Assembly (NCBI GenBank): GCA_948566455.1
Contig: CAOYQO010000001.1
Location: forward strand, 124,001 to 188,000
From: an uncultured Phocaeicola sp.
Lineage (GTDB): Bacteria > Bacteroidota > Bacteroidia > Bacteroidales > Bacteroidaceae
DNA length: 64,000 nucleotides
Reading direction: 5' to 3'
The notes beneath the pieces are model-generated. The model was given only the letters and a program-made list of their open reading frames with translations, was not told where the DNA came from and did no database searches. The position numbers were made by a program, and so were the translations under genes. How positions within the stretch are numbered: position 1 is the stretch's first letter; each line of letters starts with the position of its first letter. This document shows, piece after piece, positions 16,651-25,641 of this stretch.

Positions 16651-17805
16651 ATGAACAACAAAAAACAACCAACCAATCAATCAGAGAATACATTAACCGA
16701 GATTTTTAAATATGAAGTAAAAGAAGGCGTTTCAGAGTTTCATGTAATGATTCACTCTACCCGGCCGGAAGATACTTATGAGGAACAATTAAATGCAGTA
16801 GCCAATGCCTACAACGATTTGCTTGCAGGTGAATTGAAAGGTGCCATGGCTGTGTTTAAACGTTATTTCCTGAGTGATACCGCCAATCAGGCTGACCTTC
16901 TGCTAGCTATCACTACCGAAAGTTCCGACTGTGCTCTTTCCGTGGTAGAGCAACCCCCTTTGGATGGGACGAAAATAGCTTTGTGGGCTTATTTACAGAC
17001 CAATGTGCAGACACAAGTGCTGCACAACGGACTGTTTGAAGTAAAACACAATGCGTATCGCCACCTGTGGGGAGGCTGTGTTTTCAATCGTGCTGCAAAT
17101 TCTGAATACCAGACCCGTTTGTTACTGAATGACTACGTGATGCAGCTTATGGAACAAGGATGTAAATTGGCGGATAACTGTATCCGTACCTGGTTCTTTG
17201 TACAGAATGTAGATGTGAATTATGCCGGTGTGGTAAAGGCACGTAATGAGGTTTTTGTCACTCAGAATCTGACGGAAAAGACACACTATATTGCCAGTAC
17301 AGGTATTGGCGGACGTCATGCTGATCCTAAAGTATTGGTGCAAATGGATACCTATGCTGTGGCAGGCTTAAAGCCGGAACAGATACACTTCCTTTATGCT
17401 CCTACGCATCTGAATCCTACTTATGAGTATGGTGTCAGCTTTGAACGCGGAACGTATGTCGATTACGGTGACCGGCGTCAAGTGTTTATTTCGGGTACGG
17501 CAAGTATCAACAATAAAGGGGAAGTGGTATACCCCGGCGACATCCGCAGGCAGACGGAACGGATGTGGGAAAATGTAGAAGCCTTGCTGAAAGAGGCGGA
17601 GTGCACATTTGATGATTTGGGGCATATGATTGTTTACTTGCGTGACATTGCAGACTATGCAGTTGTGAAGAGTATGTACGACAAGCGTTTCCCGGATACT
17701 CCAAAAGTTTTTGTACATGCGCCTGTATGCCGTCCCGGATGGTTGATCGAAATGGAATGTATGGGAGTTAAGGCTTTGAAGAATAAGGAATATGCACCTT
17801 TTTAA
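16651..17805 (+). CDS. Chorismatase-like protein of the FkbO/Hyg5 (RidA-fold) family
   Basis: 384 residues, cytoplasmic. The C-terminal half is a RidA/YjgF-type fold (FISGTASINNKGEVVYPGD; VYLRDIADYAVVKSMYDKRF; APVCRPGWLIEMECMG, with the conserved Arg and Glu), while the whole length and the central IASTGIGG segment match FkbO/Hyg5 and XanB2 chorismatases. Such enzymes split pyruvate from chorismate to give hydroxybenzoates or dihydroxy-cyclohexadiene carboxylate. Which product this one makes cannot be read from sequence. I start at ATG 16651; a TTG at 16645 would add two residues. It overlaps the next gene by 14 bp, so the two are translationally coupled. A chorismatase in a cytochrome operon is unusual. 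Confidence 0.75.
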   Translation: MNNKKQPTNQSENTLTEIFKYEVKEGVSEFHVMIHSTRPEDTYEEQLNAVANAYNDLLAGELKGAMAVFKRYFLSDTANQADLLLAITTESSDCALSVVEQPPLDGTKIALWAYLQTNVQTQVLHNGLFEVKHNAYRHLWGGCVFNRAANSEYQTRLLLNDYVMQLMEQGCKLADNCIRTWFFVQNVDVNYAGVVKARNEVFVTQNLTEKTHYIASTGIGGRHADPKVLVQMDTYAVAGLKPEQIHFLYAPTHLNPTYEYGVSFERGTYVDYGDRRQVFISGTASINNKGEVVYPGDIRRQTERMWENVEALLKEAECTFDDLGHMIVYLRDIADYAVVKSMYDKRFPDTPKVFVHAPVCRPGWLIEMECMGVKALKNKEYAPF

Positions 17806-19855
17806 TTTGAAGAAAAGTCTCGTCTTCTTATATATCTGTCTGGTGGCTTTACTCGCTGTGGTGACCTTTGTGGAGCATGTACGCGGAACAGAGTTTGTAG
17901 AAAAGTATGTTTATCATACAGTTTGGTTTTGTTGTTTGTGGGGAGTACTTGCCGCATTGGCAGTTGTCGTGTTGGTTAAGCGGCAGTTGTGGCGGCATCT
18001 CCCGACATTGTTGTTGCATGGCTCCTTCCTTGTTATCTTGGTAGGAGCCATGATTACATTTTCATGCAGCAAAAAAGGATATATGCATCTCACAGTAGGC
18101 ACTGAGGTGGGAACTTTCATAGACCAAGACAGTAAGCGGGTAATCGAATTACCATTCACATTGTGTCTGGACAGTTTCCGAGTGGAGTATTATCCGGGGA
18201 CGGAAGCTCCTGCAGATTATGTCAGCTATATCCGGGGTGCGGAACCTGTTTCCATGAATCGTATTCTCTCTCGTCAGGGATATCGCTTTTACCAGTCTTC
18301 TTTTGATGATGATAAGGAGGGGAGCTGGTTGTCGGTGAATTATGACCCGTGGGGAATAGGAATTACGTATGCAGGATATATTTTGTTGGGTATTTCCATG
18401 TCGTGGATGCTTGTCAGTCATAGTGGGGAATTCCGTAGATTACTCAGGCATCCATTGCTTCGGAAAGGGGGAATGTTTGTGTGGTTGCTCATGGCTACGA
18501 CTGGAACGGTGGTGCAAGCAGAAAACAGAAGCCTTCCGGCACTTGCACTCAGGCAGGCGGATAGTCTGGCATTCAAACAAGTGATTTATCATGATCGCGT
18601 AGTACCTTTTAATACTCTTGCACGAGACTTTGTATTGAAACTGACCGGGAAACCTTCTTATGGTGGCATGACACCCGAACAGGTTGTCGGAGGTTGGCTA
18701 CTTCGTCCGGAGGTTTGGCAGAATGAACCGATGATTTATATAAAGAGTGCAGAACTTCGTCATTTACTCCGGTTATCGTCTTCTTATGCCCGTCTTACTG
18801 ATTTGTTTGATGGGCAAAACTATCGCTTGCAGGAATTTTGGAAAGGAGGACAAAAGCCACACATGAAAATGACTTCGTTGGAAAAGGCTATCATGGAAAC
18901 GGACGAAAAGGTAGGATTGATACTGATGCTACGGAGTGGAACACTTATCCGTCCTTTACCGGAAGATGGGAGTATAAAACCACTATCTGACGTAAAAGTG
19001 CAGGCTGAAATATTGTACAATCGTATTCCATTCAGCAAACTGTTGTTCATGTTCAATCTGACTGTAGGGATGCTGGCATTTTTCTATTTACTTTATTGTA
19101 GCATGCATCGTTCGGCAGGTAAGGCATGGAGCGTTTTTACAGTTGCACTTTATGCGGCATTCCTTTTTCAACTCTTTGGCTACTGTTTGCGGTGGTATGT
19201 TGGCGGACGTATTCCGTTGAGCAATGGATATGAAACCATGCAGTTTATGGCACTGTATACACTTCTGCTTGCATGCATATTCCGGCGTCGCTTCTCTTTT
19301 ACGTTGCCTTTTGGATTGCTCATTTCGGGTTTTGCCTTGTTAGTAGCTTATCTTGGGCAGAACAATCCTCAGATCACTCCTCTGATGCCTGTGTTGCTGT
19401 CTCCTTGGCTAAGTATCCATGTTTCTCTGATTATGGTATCTTATGCATTGTTTGCCTTTATGATGCTAAATGGATTACTGGCATTCTGCATAGGAGGTTG
19501 GCGAAAAAAGGCAATCGATTCGGAGATTCAGGAACAGCGTAAGGCCCGTGTGGAGCAATTGATGCTTTTCAGTCGGTTGATGCTCTATCCGGCAGTATTT
19601 TGTCTGGGGGCGGGGATTTTTATTGGTGCTGTGTGGGCAAATGTTTCATGGGGTCGTTATTGGGCCTGGGACCCGAAAGAAGTCTGGGCTTTGATCACCT
19701 TTTTAATCTATGGTGCGGCATTCCACGGACCATCGCTTGCCGTCTTCCGGCAACCCGGGTTTTTCCATGCTTATATGGTGTTGGCTTTCCTTACGGTGCT
19801 GATGACTTACTTCGGAGTAAATTATCTACTGGGCGGTATGCATAGCTATGCCTGA
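17792..19855 (+). CDS. ccsA: Cytochrome c assembly protein, ResB-CcsA fusion type (system II)
   Basis: 687 residues and a polytopic membrane protein. The first part has ResB-like helices flanking a periplasmic domain with EVGTFIDQDSKRVIELPF and a SFDDDKEGSWLSVNYDPWG segment. The C-terminal 270 residues are CcsA: the heme-handling motif WGRYWAWDPKEVWAL is followed by conserved histidines in YGAAFHGPSL and FFHAYMV. System II proteins export heme and attach it to CxxCH motifs. It closes the operon, overlapping the chorismatase gene by 14 bp, and its obvious clients are the di-heme enzyme and the cytochrome lipoprotein upstream. A strong terminator follows. Confidence 0.92.
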   Translation: MHLFNLKKSLVFLYICLVALLAVVTFVEHVRGTEFVEKYVYHTVWFCCLWGVLAALAVVVLVKRQLWRHLPTLLLHGSFLVILVGAMITFSCSKKGYMHLTVGTEVGTFIDQDSKRVIELPFTLCLDSFRVEYYPGTEAPADYVSYIRGAEPVSMNRILSRQGYRFYQSSFDDDKEGSWLSVNYDPWGIGITYAGYILLGISMSWMLVSHSGEFRRLLRHPLLRKGGMFVWLLMATTGTVVQAENRSLPALALRQADSLAFKQVIYHDRVVPFNTLARDFVLKLTGKPSYGGMTPEQVVGGWLLRPEVWQNEPMIYIKSAELRHLLRLSSSYARLTDLFDGQNYRLQEFWKGGQKPHMKMTSLEKAIMETDEKVGLILMLRSGTLIRPLPEDGSIKPLSDVKVQAEILYNRIPFSKLLFMFNLTVGMLAFFYLLYCSMHRSAGKAWSVFTVALYAAFLFQLFGYCLRWYVGGRIPLSNGYETMQFMALYTLLLACIFRRRFSFTLPFGLLISGFALLVAYLGQNNPQITPLMPVLLSPWLSIHVSLIMVSYALFAFMMLNGLLAFCIGGWRKKAIDSEIQEQRKARVEQLMLFSRLMLYPAVFCLGAGIFIGAVWANVSWGRYWAWDPKEVWALITFLIYGAAFHGPSLAVFRQPGFFHAYMVLAFLTVLMTYFGVNYLLGGMHSYA

Positions 19856-19882
19856 CGTATCTTATTTCCGGATGATATAATA

Positions 19883-19911
19883 AAAAAGCCTGCGGAATCC
19901 GCAGGCTTTTT
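19883..19911 (+). terminator. Terminator of the cytochrome operon
   Basis: AAAAAGCCTGCGGA and TCCGCAGGCTTTTT arms with a one-base loop, ending in T5. The following 180 bp to the flavodoxin stop show nothing I recognise. Confidence 0.9.
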
Positions 19912-20094
19912 CTACAAAAACAACTAACTAAACACATGCAAAGTTAATCAAGCGCACCGGACTTTTCTTTCACAGTACCGTTCGCATTGCGCACATATAT
20001 CATAACCTAACATTGCCCCGAGTATGAAATCTTCTCTTTCAATTCTACCGGGTTAATGTCAGATATTGTCATAAGGCTATGGAATAAGAGAAAA

Positions 20095-20601
20095 TTATGC
20101 CAAGTGATTTTTTATGTCGTTCACCCAAGCGTCGATACGTTCTTCCGTCTTATCACTTTCGTTGATGTCATCAAGAGCGAGTCCGACAAACATACCATCG
20201 ATAACGGCAATAGAGGAGGAGAAAGAATAATCTTTTGCAGACACCTTACCAACGGTGGTGCAACCGGAATCCTTGATATCTTCGTATATGATACCCATGC
20301 CATCGCAGAATGTATCGCAATAAGATTCGGAATCACCACAACCGAACAGAGCAATTGTTTTTTCTTTCAAGTCTGATTCCTTCAACACTTTAACGCCATT
20401 ATACCAGTCATCCTGCAGTTCACCGTCACCCCAGGTAGAAGTTCCTAAGAGAAGAGCTTCATATTCCTTTACCATGTCGGCGTTCATTTTGCTGACATCG
20501 ATTACATCGGATGCGGGGACACCAAGTTTAGAAGCGATTGTTTCAGCAATGCCTTGCGTAGTTCCGGTTGAGGAACCATAAAATATTCCTATTTTCTTCA
20601 T
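20095..20601 (-). CDS. fldA: Flavodoxin (long-chain)
   Basis: 168 residues, the length of long-chain flavodoxins. The FMN phosphate loop is GSSTGTTQGIAE at residues 9-20, the first flavin loop contains STWGDGELQDDWY with the stacking Trp, and the second is FGCGDSESYCDTFCDGMG. Flavodoxin replaces ferredoxin as a low-potential one-electron carrier, classically during iron shortage. Single-gene unit. Its promoter shares the GGGTATTTC element and exact spacing with the TetR, small-membrane-protein and porin-operon promoters, linking it to the cytochrome operon next door. Confidence 0.95.
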   Translation of the reverse strand: MKKIGIFYGSSTGTTQGIAETIASKLGVPASDVIDVSKMNADMVKEYEALLLGTSTWGDGELQDDWYNGVKVLKESDLKEKTIALFGCGDSESYCDTFCDGMGIIYEDIKDSGCTTVGKVSAKDYSFSSSIAVIDGMFVGLALDDINESDKTEERIDAWVNDIKNHLA

Positions 20602-20630
20602 GCTATAAAATGGTTTAATTTGTACGGCTG

Positions 20631-20667
20631 CAAAGTAACGGCATCAGAGGGGTTTATGAAATACCCA
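20631..20667 (-). promoter_or_regulatory. Flavodoxin promoter with shared GGGTATTTC element
   Basis: On the minus strand TGGGTATTTC (20667-20658) is followed after 19 nt by TTACTTTG (20638-20631), one base off the -7 consensus. Fourth instance of the same architecture in this window. Confidence 0.6.
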
Positions 20668-20723
20668 CAAATAATGAAATGTTTCTTTGTGCCTAACCAC
20701 TTATAGGTATGATGGGTGGGAAG

Positions 20724-21386
20724 TTACTGAATGATTACCGGTTCTCCCAGAAACTTCGGATTTTTGCCGGTCCATAAGTCCAGAAAGAGCTTTACTCTGG
20801 CAAATTTCTCCCGGAGTTGTGTTTTGAAACCACTGTAGGCATTCACGTCTTCGGCATTGTATCCTACGACCTGTAATCCTTTGGCATGCGCAATGTAAAT
20901 GGCACGCTGGTTATGAAATTTCTGCGATATGATTGTGAAGCTTTTCTGTCCGAAAATCTTTTCCATGCGAACTACGGAATCCAAAGTGCGGAATCCTGCA
21001 TAATCCAGATAAATCTTATCTTCAGGAATACCGCGTAACATCAGCTCCGACTTCATATCTTCCGGTTCATTATAACCTTTTCGACTATTGTCACCACTGA
21101 TTACAACCACTTCTATTTTACCGGCTTTATATAAGTCTACCGTTGCCTGTATTCTATTCTGGAAGTATTGGTTGGGAAGTCCGGAACGTAATAGTTTTGA
21201 GGTTCCAAGCAGAAGACCTGCTTTATTCTGGGGAATAGAATCGATATTCTGATATATAAACGCTTTTGCTGTATGGCGTACTGCGTAATTAGCGCAAACT
21301 ATTACTGCAAAGATGAGGATTGTGCCGGTCAGGATAGACCATTTGATCCGTCTTGCCCATTTGGATGATTTTATAAGTTTCTTCAT
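20724..21386 (-). CDS. sanA: SanA/YdcF-family (DUF218) membrane-anchored protein
   Basis: 220 residues with one N-terminal membrane anchor (IKWSILTGTILIFAVIVCANYAV). The DUF218 domain shows LLLGTSKLLRSGLPNQYFQNRI, VVVISGDNSRKGYNEPEDM and TIISQKFHNQRAIYIAHAKGL, matching E. coli SanA, which affects the envelope barrier to vancomycin at high temperature. The biochemical reaction is unknown. It starts 1 bp after the stop of the efflux gene upstream, so the two form an operon. Confidence 0.85.
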   Translation of the reverse strand: MKKLIKSSKWARRIKWSILTGTILIFAVIVCANYAVRHTAKAFIYQNIDSIPQNKAGLLLGTSKLLRSGLPNQYFQNRIQATVDLYKAGKIEVVVISGDNSRKGYNEPEDMKSELMLRGIPEDKIYLDYAGFRTLDSVVRMEKIFGQKSFTIISQKFHNQRAIYIAHAKGLQVVGYNAEDVNAYSGFKTQLREKFARVKLFLDLWTGKNPKFLGEPVIIQ

Positions 21387-21387
21387 A

Positions 21388-22602
21388 CTAATCAGGTATT
21401 TGCTTACGGTTTTTCTTCAGATCAGGCAAAAACCAGGTAACCAATCCGAGTAACGGCATATAAGCGCAGACATTATAAACAGCTTCGATGCCGAACTTAT
21501 CCGCCATATTTCCCAATACAGCCGAAGCAATACCTGCCACTCCGAAAGCAAATCCGAAAAATAATCCGGAAATCAGTCCCAGTTTACTGGGTAATAGCTC
21601 CTGCGCATATAACAGGATGGCGGGGAAAGCAGATGAAAGAACCAGGCCGACACAGAAACTCATAATAATTGTGGCAAGCAAGCCAACATGAGGCATCAGC
21701 ATACTGAAAGGTGCGGCACCGAGGATGGAACCCCAGATGACATACTTTCTTCCGATACGATCTCCGATAGGACCACCCATTAGTGTACCGATGGCTGTAG
21801 CCACAAGAAACACAAAGAGGTAAAGTTGGGAGTCCTGTACACTTACTCCGAATTTATCAATCAGATAGAAAGTGTAATAGCTGCTTAAGCTTGCCATATA
21901 AATATATTTGGAGAAGATAAGTATCAGCAGGATAGAAATGGAAAGAACCGTTTTTTCCATAGGCAAAGGCATCTGCATATGAGGTTGTAGGGCAATATGG
22001 TCACGTTTCATCCGGGTAATGTATCTTTTGTACCATTTGCCGACAGGTATCATTACCATGATTGCTATCACTGATAAAATTGCGAATAATGCGATGTTGT
22101 GTCTGCCATAAGGCGCTACAATTAAAGCTACCAGTAACGGACCCAATGATCCTCCCAGGTTGCCACCCACCTGAAACAGGGATTGTGCCAGGCCTCTTCT
22201 GCCTCCGGAGGCGAGCGAAGTGATGCGCGATGCTTCCGGGTGAAGTACGGAAGAACCTATACCTATGATGAACACTGAGAACAATACCCAATAAAGATTT
22301 GTGGAAAAGGCCAGATTCAACAATCCGGTCATAGTGAACAACATCCCCATCGGTAGTGTCCAGGCAAACGGGCGCTTATCAAAAAATAATCCGAATACGG
22401 GTTGGAACACCGATGCGGACATCTGATAAACCAGCGTAATCAATCCGATTTGTGCAAAACTCAATGTCAAGTCCTCTTTGAAAAGCGGATATGTGGCGGT
22501 TATGACGGATTGCAATAAGTCGTTCAGACAATGGGAAATACTTAATGCGATCAATATCGGATAAGCTATCGAGCTTACCGGGCGTTGTGTATTCTGTTGC
22601 AT
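21388..22602 (-). CDS. fsr: MFS efflux transporter, Fsr (fosmidomycin resistance) type
   Basis: 404 residues and about 12 transmembrane helices. The sequence follows Fsr closely, including ISHCLNDLLQSV in the first helix, FAQIGLITLVYQMSAS, SSVLHPEASR and GLAQSLFQVGGNLGGSLGP. Known members expel fosmidomycin and other compounds by proton antiport; the natural substrate is uncertain. The ATG at 22602 is the start; the in-frame TTG at 22635 is the end of the -7 box. First gene of a two-gene operon with sanA. Confidence 0.9.
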   Translation of the reverse strand: MQQNTQRPVSSIAYPILIALSISHCLNDLLQSVITATYPLFKEDLTLSFAQIGLITLVYQMSASVFQPVFGLFFDKRPFAWTLPMGMLFTMTGLLNLAFSTNLYWVLFSVFIIGIGSSVLHPEASRITSLASGGRRGLAQSLFQVGGNLGGSLGPLLVALIVAPYGRHNIALFAILSVIAIMVMIPVGKWYKRYITRMKRDHIALQPHMQMPLPMEKTVLSISILLILIFSKYIYMASLSSYYTFYLIDKFGVSVQDSQLYLFVFLVATAIGTLMGGPIGDRIGRKYVIWGSILGAAPFSMLMPHVGLLATIIMSFCVGLVLSSAFPAILLYAQELLPSKLGLISGLFFGFAFGVAGIASAVLGNMADKFGIEAVYNVCAYMPLLGLVTWFLPDLKKNRKQIPD

Positions 22603-22632
22603 GATGGTTGCGTCTCTAATGTAAATCGGGCG

Positions 22633-22640
22633 CAAAGGTA
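22633..22640 (-). promoter_or_regulatory. -7 box of the fsr-sanA operon
   Basis: TACCTTTG on the minus strand, a perfect match to TAnnTTTG, about 31 bp before the fsr ATG. Confidence 0.6.
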
Positions 22641-22653
22641 CAAAATAAAATGA

Positions 22654-25074
22654 TTAATACGGATGAGTAAACCAAAAGCATGAACCTTCGCCTTCGGTTG
22701 ATTCCACTCCGATTTTTCCTCCCATCTGCGATACTAAACTTTTGCAGATGGAAAGTCCGAGACCGGTACCCTGTACAAAGGTATTGAGTTTCACAAACCG
22801 TTCGAATATGCTGTCGATTTTTTCTTTGGGAATCCCGACGCCTGTATCACGTACATAGAATTTAATTTCATGGGGGGCTGTCTGTTCATATCCCAAAGCT
22901 ATAGTGCCTTGCTTCGTAAACTTCAATGCATTGTTTATGAAATTGGTTATGACCTGCATGAATCGATTCTTGTCTGTATAAATATGACAATCGGGCATAC
23001 ATTTCTCGAAGACCAGGTCCACAGTTTCCGGTACTTTCATCTCCATCGATTTGATGATTTTCATGCAGCTTTCGTTTACATCCAGATCGGAACGTACGAA
23101 GTCGAATGTTCCGGATTCTATCTTCGAAAGATCGAGAATATCAGAAACCAGTTGCAGAAGCAATTCATTGTTGGTTTCTACTATTTTGATATATTCCTGG
23201 CGTTCTTCCCTGTCGTCTGTTTCTGCCAGCAGACTGGAAAAACCAACGATAGAGTTGAGCGGAGTACGTATTTCATGGCTCATATTGGCAAGGAAAGCAG
23301 ATTTCAAACGATCCAGTTCTTCGGCTTTGTCACGGGCAATGATCAGCTTCTGTTCTGTCTCTTTCAAGGGAGTAATATCATAGTTGATACACAGCATTTC
23401 AATAACTCCATCCTGAGGACGATAATCCCTGACCATTACGTTTATACTGGTCCACGAACATTTTCCGTTACCTCTGTTGACGCGTACTTCTTTACTTAAA
23501 CTTGTGGCTTTCCCTTCTTTAACCTGACCTACAAATTGTTTCAGGACAGCGCAATCTTCCGGGTGCACATGTGAATATACTCCGATAACCTGAGGCATGG
23601 GAGTGTTTTCTTTTTCACCTAAATTCCGATACCATGTATCCTGGGCATACCCGTCTCTTGTCATTACATTAAAATGAGCAAAACCCACTTTGGCATAGTC
23701 ACCTATTAAGAGGAACAGATGTTCAAACTCTTGTATTTTGGTGTATGCACTGGTGGTTTCTGTTGTATCTATATTGATAAACAGGTAATTGCTGAATTGA
23801 TTCTGTGAATCGTAAAGCAGAGCCACTTTGGTTTGAAGATTGATAACATCTTTTCTCCGACTTGTGACGTATCGGTCGATTTTAGAGAAGTCATAATTAA
23901 TTGAGAAGTCCACATTTTCTTTGGCACGCAATTTTTCTTTCACGTCTTCGGGGATATTAGGATTCTCGAACAGTGATACCCCCAGTGCTTCCTTCATATC
24001 CGCCAAGCCGAATATTTCAAGTTCTTTATCATTCATATCTACCAGATACCCGTCTTTGTCGTAAAGCTCGATACCTACCGGCAGATTCTTATAAATATTA
24101 CGAAGAATTTTTTCACTGTGATCCAATGCGCGGCGATCTTCTTTAGCTTGAAGTTCCGCTTTGCGCAGTTGGAGGCAAATACTGATGATGTTTCCTAAAG
24201 AAGAAAACCATTGATGGTCGATGTTACTCCAGCTGCGGTGCGTTCTGACCATATCGATGCCCATATATCCCCATACCTTATCTTTCGATAGGAGAGGAAC
24301 TACCATTACAGATTTAATGTCTTGCACCTCCAGGGTATCACGGTAAACTTTTGCTTCGGAAGGCATATCATCCAATGTATTCAGAATGATTGATCTCTTT
24401 TCTGAGATTTGGCGATCCCACCAGAGAGAATCATCCCAAGGTACATCTTGCAGGAAATCCAGTTCCTGGGATATTCCTTCGGCTGTTGCTTCGTAAATGC
24501 AACTTTGTACTTTATGTTCCCGGTCTATTTCGAATATATAGGTACGGTCTCCTTTGGTTTGTTTGAGTAGATCTGCCAATATTTTATTGATGATCTGTGT
24601 AATATCATCCGATTGCAGAAAAGCGAGCAATGAATAAGAAAGGCTGTTTTGTTGATAAAGCAGGCTGTTTACCTGAAGAGAGTCTGTGCTTTTACTCATT
24701 TCTCCAGCTTGTTTGTCTATGCATTGCAGATAGCCTATTATATTTCTGTAACCTTCTTCATCCGGTTGTTTGAAGCTGATTTTAGAATACACCCATATAT
24801 CTCCATCTTTTGCCCAGATGGGGAACATCTGCTCATAGGTTTCTATGTTTGTGAGCGAAAAGTATTCATTCCTGAGTCGCCTCCGATGATCCTCCCGTAT
24901 TCTTCCGTGAAAATCTTCGAAACTGATCCGGTCGCTTTCAAGTCCGAGTAAGTCAATTATAAAGTCTGAACAAATATATTGGCGATTTTTCAGGTCCGAT
25001 TCCCACCAACCCATTTTAGCCATTTGCGCAATCTGGCGATATTTCTCACAGTCAATATTTGGCTTCTCTTTCAT
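22654..25074 (-). CDS. Soluble PAS/GAF sensor histidine kinase
   Basis: 806 residues with no membrane segment. In order: PAS domain (about 1-125), GAF domain (about 150-310, VMVVPLLSKDKVWGYMGIDM), two further PAS domains (about 320-450 and 455-585), HisKA with the phospho-acceptor in NMSHEIRTPLNS near residue 610, and HATPase_c with NNALKFT, DTGVGIP and GTGLGLSI. The kinase has no receiver domain and no response regulator beside it, so its partner must be elsewhere. The cytoplasmic position and the stacked PAS/GAF modules suggest sensing of an internal redox, ligand or light-type signal, not resolvable here. Confidence 0.93.
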   Translation of the reverse strand: MKEKPNIDCEKYRQIAQMAKMGWWESDLKNRQYICSDFIIDLLGLESDRISFEDFHGRIREDHRRRLRNEYFSLTNIETYEQMFPIWAKDGDIWVYSKISFKQPDEEGYRNIIGYLQCIDKQAGEMSKSTDSLQVNSLLYQQNSLSYSLLAFLQSDDITQIINKILADLLKQTKGDRTYIFEIDREHKVQSCIYEATAEGISQELDFLQDVPWDDSLWWDRQISEKRSIILNTLDDMPSEAKVYRDTLEVQDIKSVMVVPLLSKDKVWGYMGIDMVRTHRSWSNIDHQWFSSLGNIISICLQLRKAELQAKEDRRALDHSEKILRNIYKNLPVGIELYDKDGYLVDMNDKELEIFGLADMKEALGVSLFENPNIPEDVKEKLRAKENVDFSINYDFSKIDRYVTSRRKDVINLQTKVALLYDSQNQFSNYLFINIDTTETTSAYTKIQEFEHLFLLIGDYAKVGFAHFNVMTRDGYAQDTWYRNLGEKENTPMPQVIGVYSHVHPEDCAVLKQFVGQVKEGKATSLSKEVRVNRGNGKCSWTSINVMVRDYRPQDGVIEMLCINYDITPLKETEQKLIIARDKAEELDRLKSAFLANMSHEIRTPLNSIVGFSSLLAETDDREERQEYIKIVETNNELLLQLVSDILDLSKIESGTFDFVRSDLDVNESCMKIIKSMEMKVPETVDLVFEKCMPDCHIYTDKNRFMQVITNFINNALKFTKQGTIALGYEQTAPHEIKFYVRDTGVGIPKEKIDSIFERFVKLNTFVQGTGLGLSICKSLVSQMGGKIGVESTEGEGSCFWFTHPY

Positions 25075-25176
25075 ATATCTTTTTGCTCCTGTTTTCTATT
25101 CTTTATTAAAATCTCAGTGGGCAAATATAGAGATAACTTTTATATTTTGAGGAATTTGTTGTCAAAAGAATGTTTT

Positions 25177-25641
25177 TCACTGTCGGAATCGGTAGGTAAT
25201 ATCATCCATTTTTTCCTGTGTAATCTTATAAAGCCGCTGGTTGGTATGTTCGGACTTCAGGTTGCCGCGATTTTCCAGATAGGGCCCGAGTTTGATATAT
25301 TGAAAATTCTGTATGGGGAATTCTGTAGGTAATTCCGGTTTTCCGGAATACCAGCCTACTTTCACCGGAGCGATCTGCTGTCTTTGCAGGAAATCTGCGA
25401 AATATGCTACATCATAAGGATCCGCATCTCCGCCCATAAAGCAAACACACGTAACAGCCTTTCCATACTTTTGTAAAAGTATGGAAAGGTTTTCTTCTGT
25501 CAATAGCTCTCCGACATTTTGTTGGAGATAAGGACTGTGGCAACCTTTGCACCTGTTCGGGCAATTGGACAGGTTGATTGCCAATGTCACCTCATCCGGT
25601 ATCTCTTGGAAAACAATGTCGTAATCAGTGTACTTCAGCAT
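25177..25641 (-). CDS. nrdG: Anaerobic ribonucleotide reductase activating protein
   Basis: 154 residues of a radical SAM enzyme. The [4Fe-4S] cysteines are in NCPNRCKGCHSP (CxxxCxxC) near residue 30, followed by the GGDADPYD segment. NrdG uses S-adenosylmethionine to generate the glycyl radical on NrdD. Its start overlaps the end of nrdD by 17 bp, so the two are coupled and co-transcribed from the riboswitch-bearing leader upstream. The C-terminus is ordinary for the family. Confidence 0.95.
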   Translation of the reverse strand: MLKYTDYDIVFQEIPDEVTLAINLSNCPNRCKGCHSPYLQQNVGELLTEENLSILLQKYGKAVTCVCFMGGDADPYDVAYFADFLQRQQIAPVKVGWYSGKPELPTEFPIQNFQYIKLGPYLENRGNLKSEHTNQRLYKITQEKMDDITYRFRQ

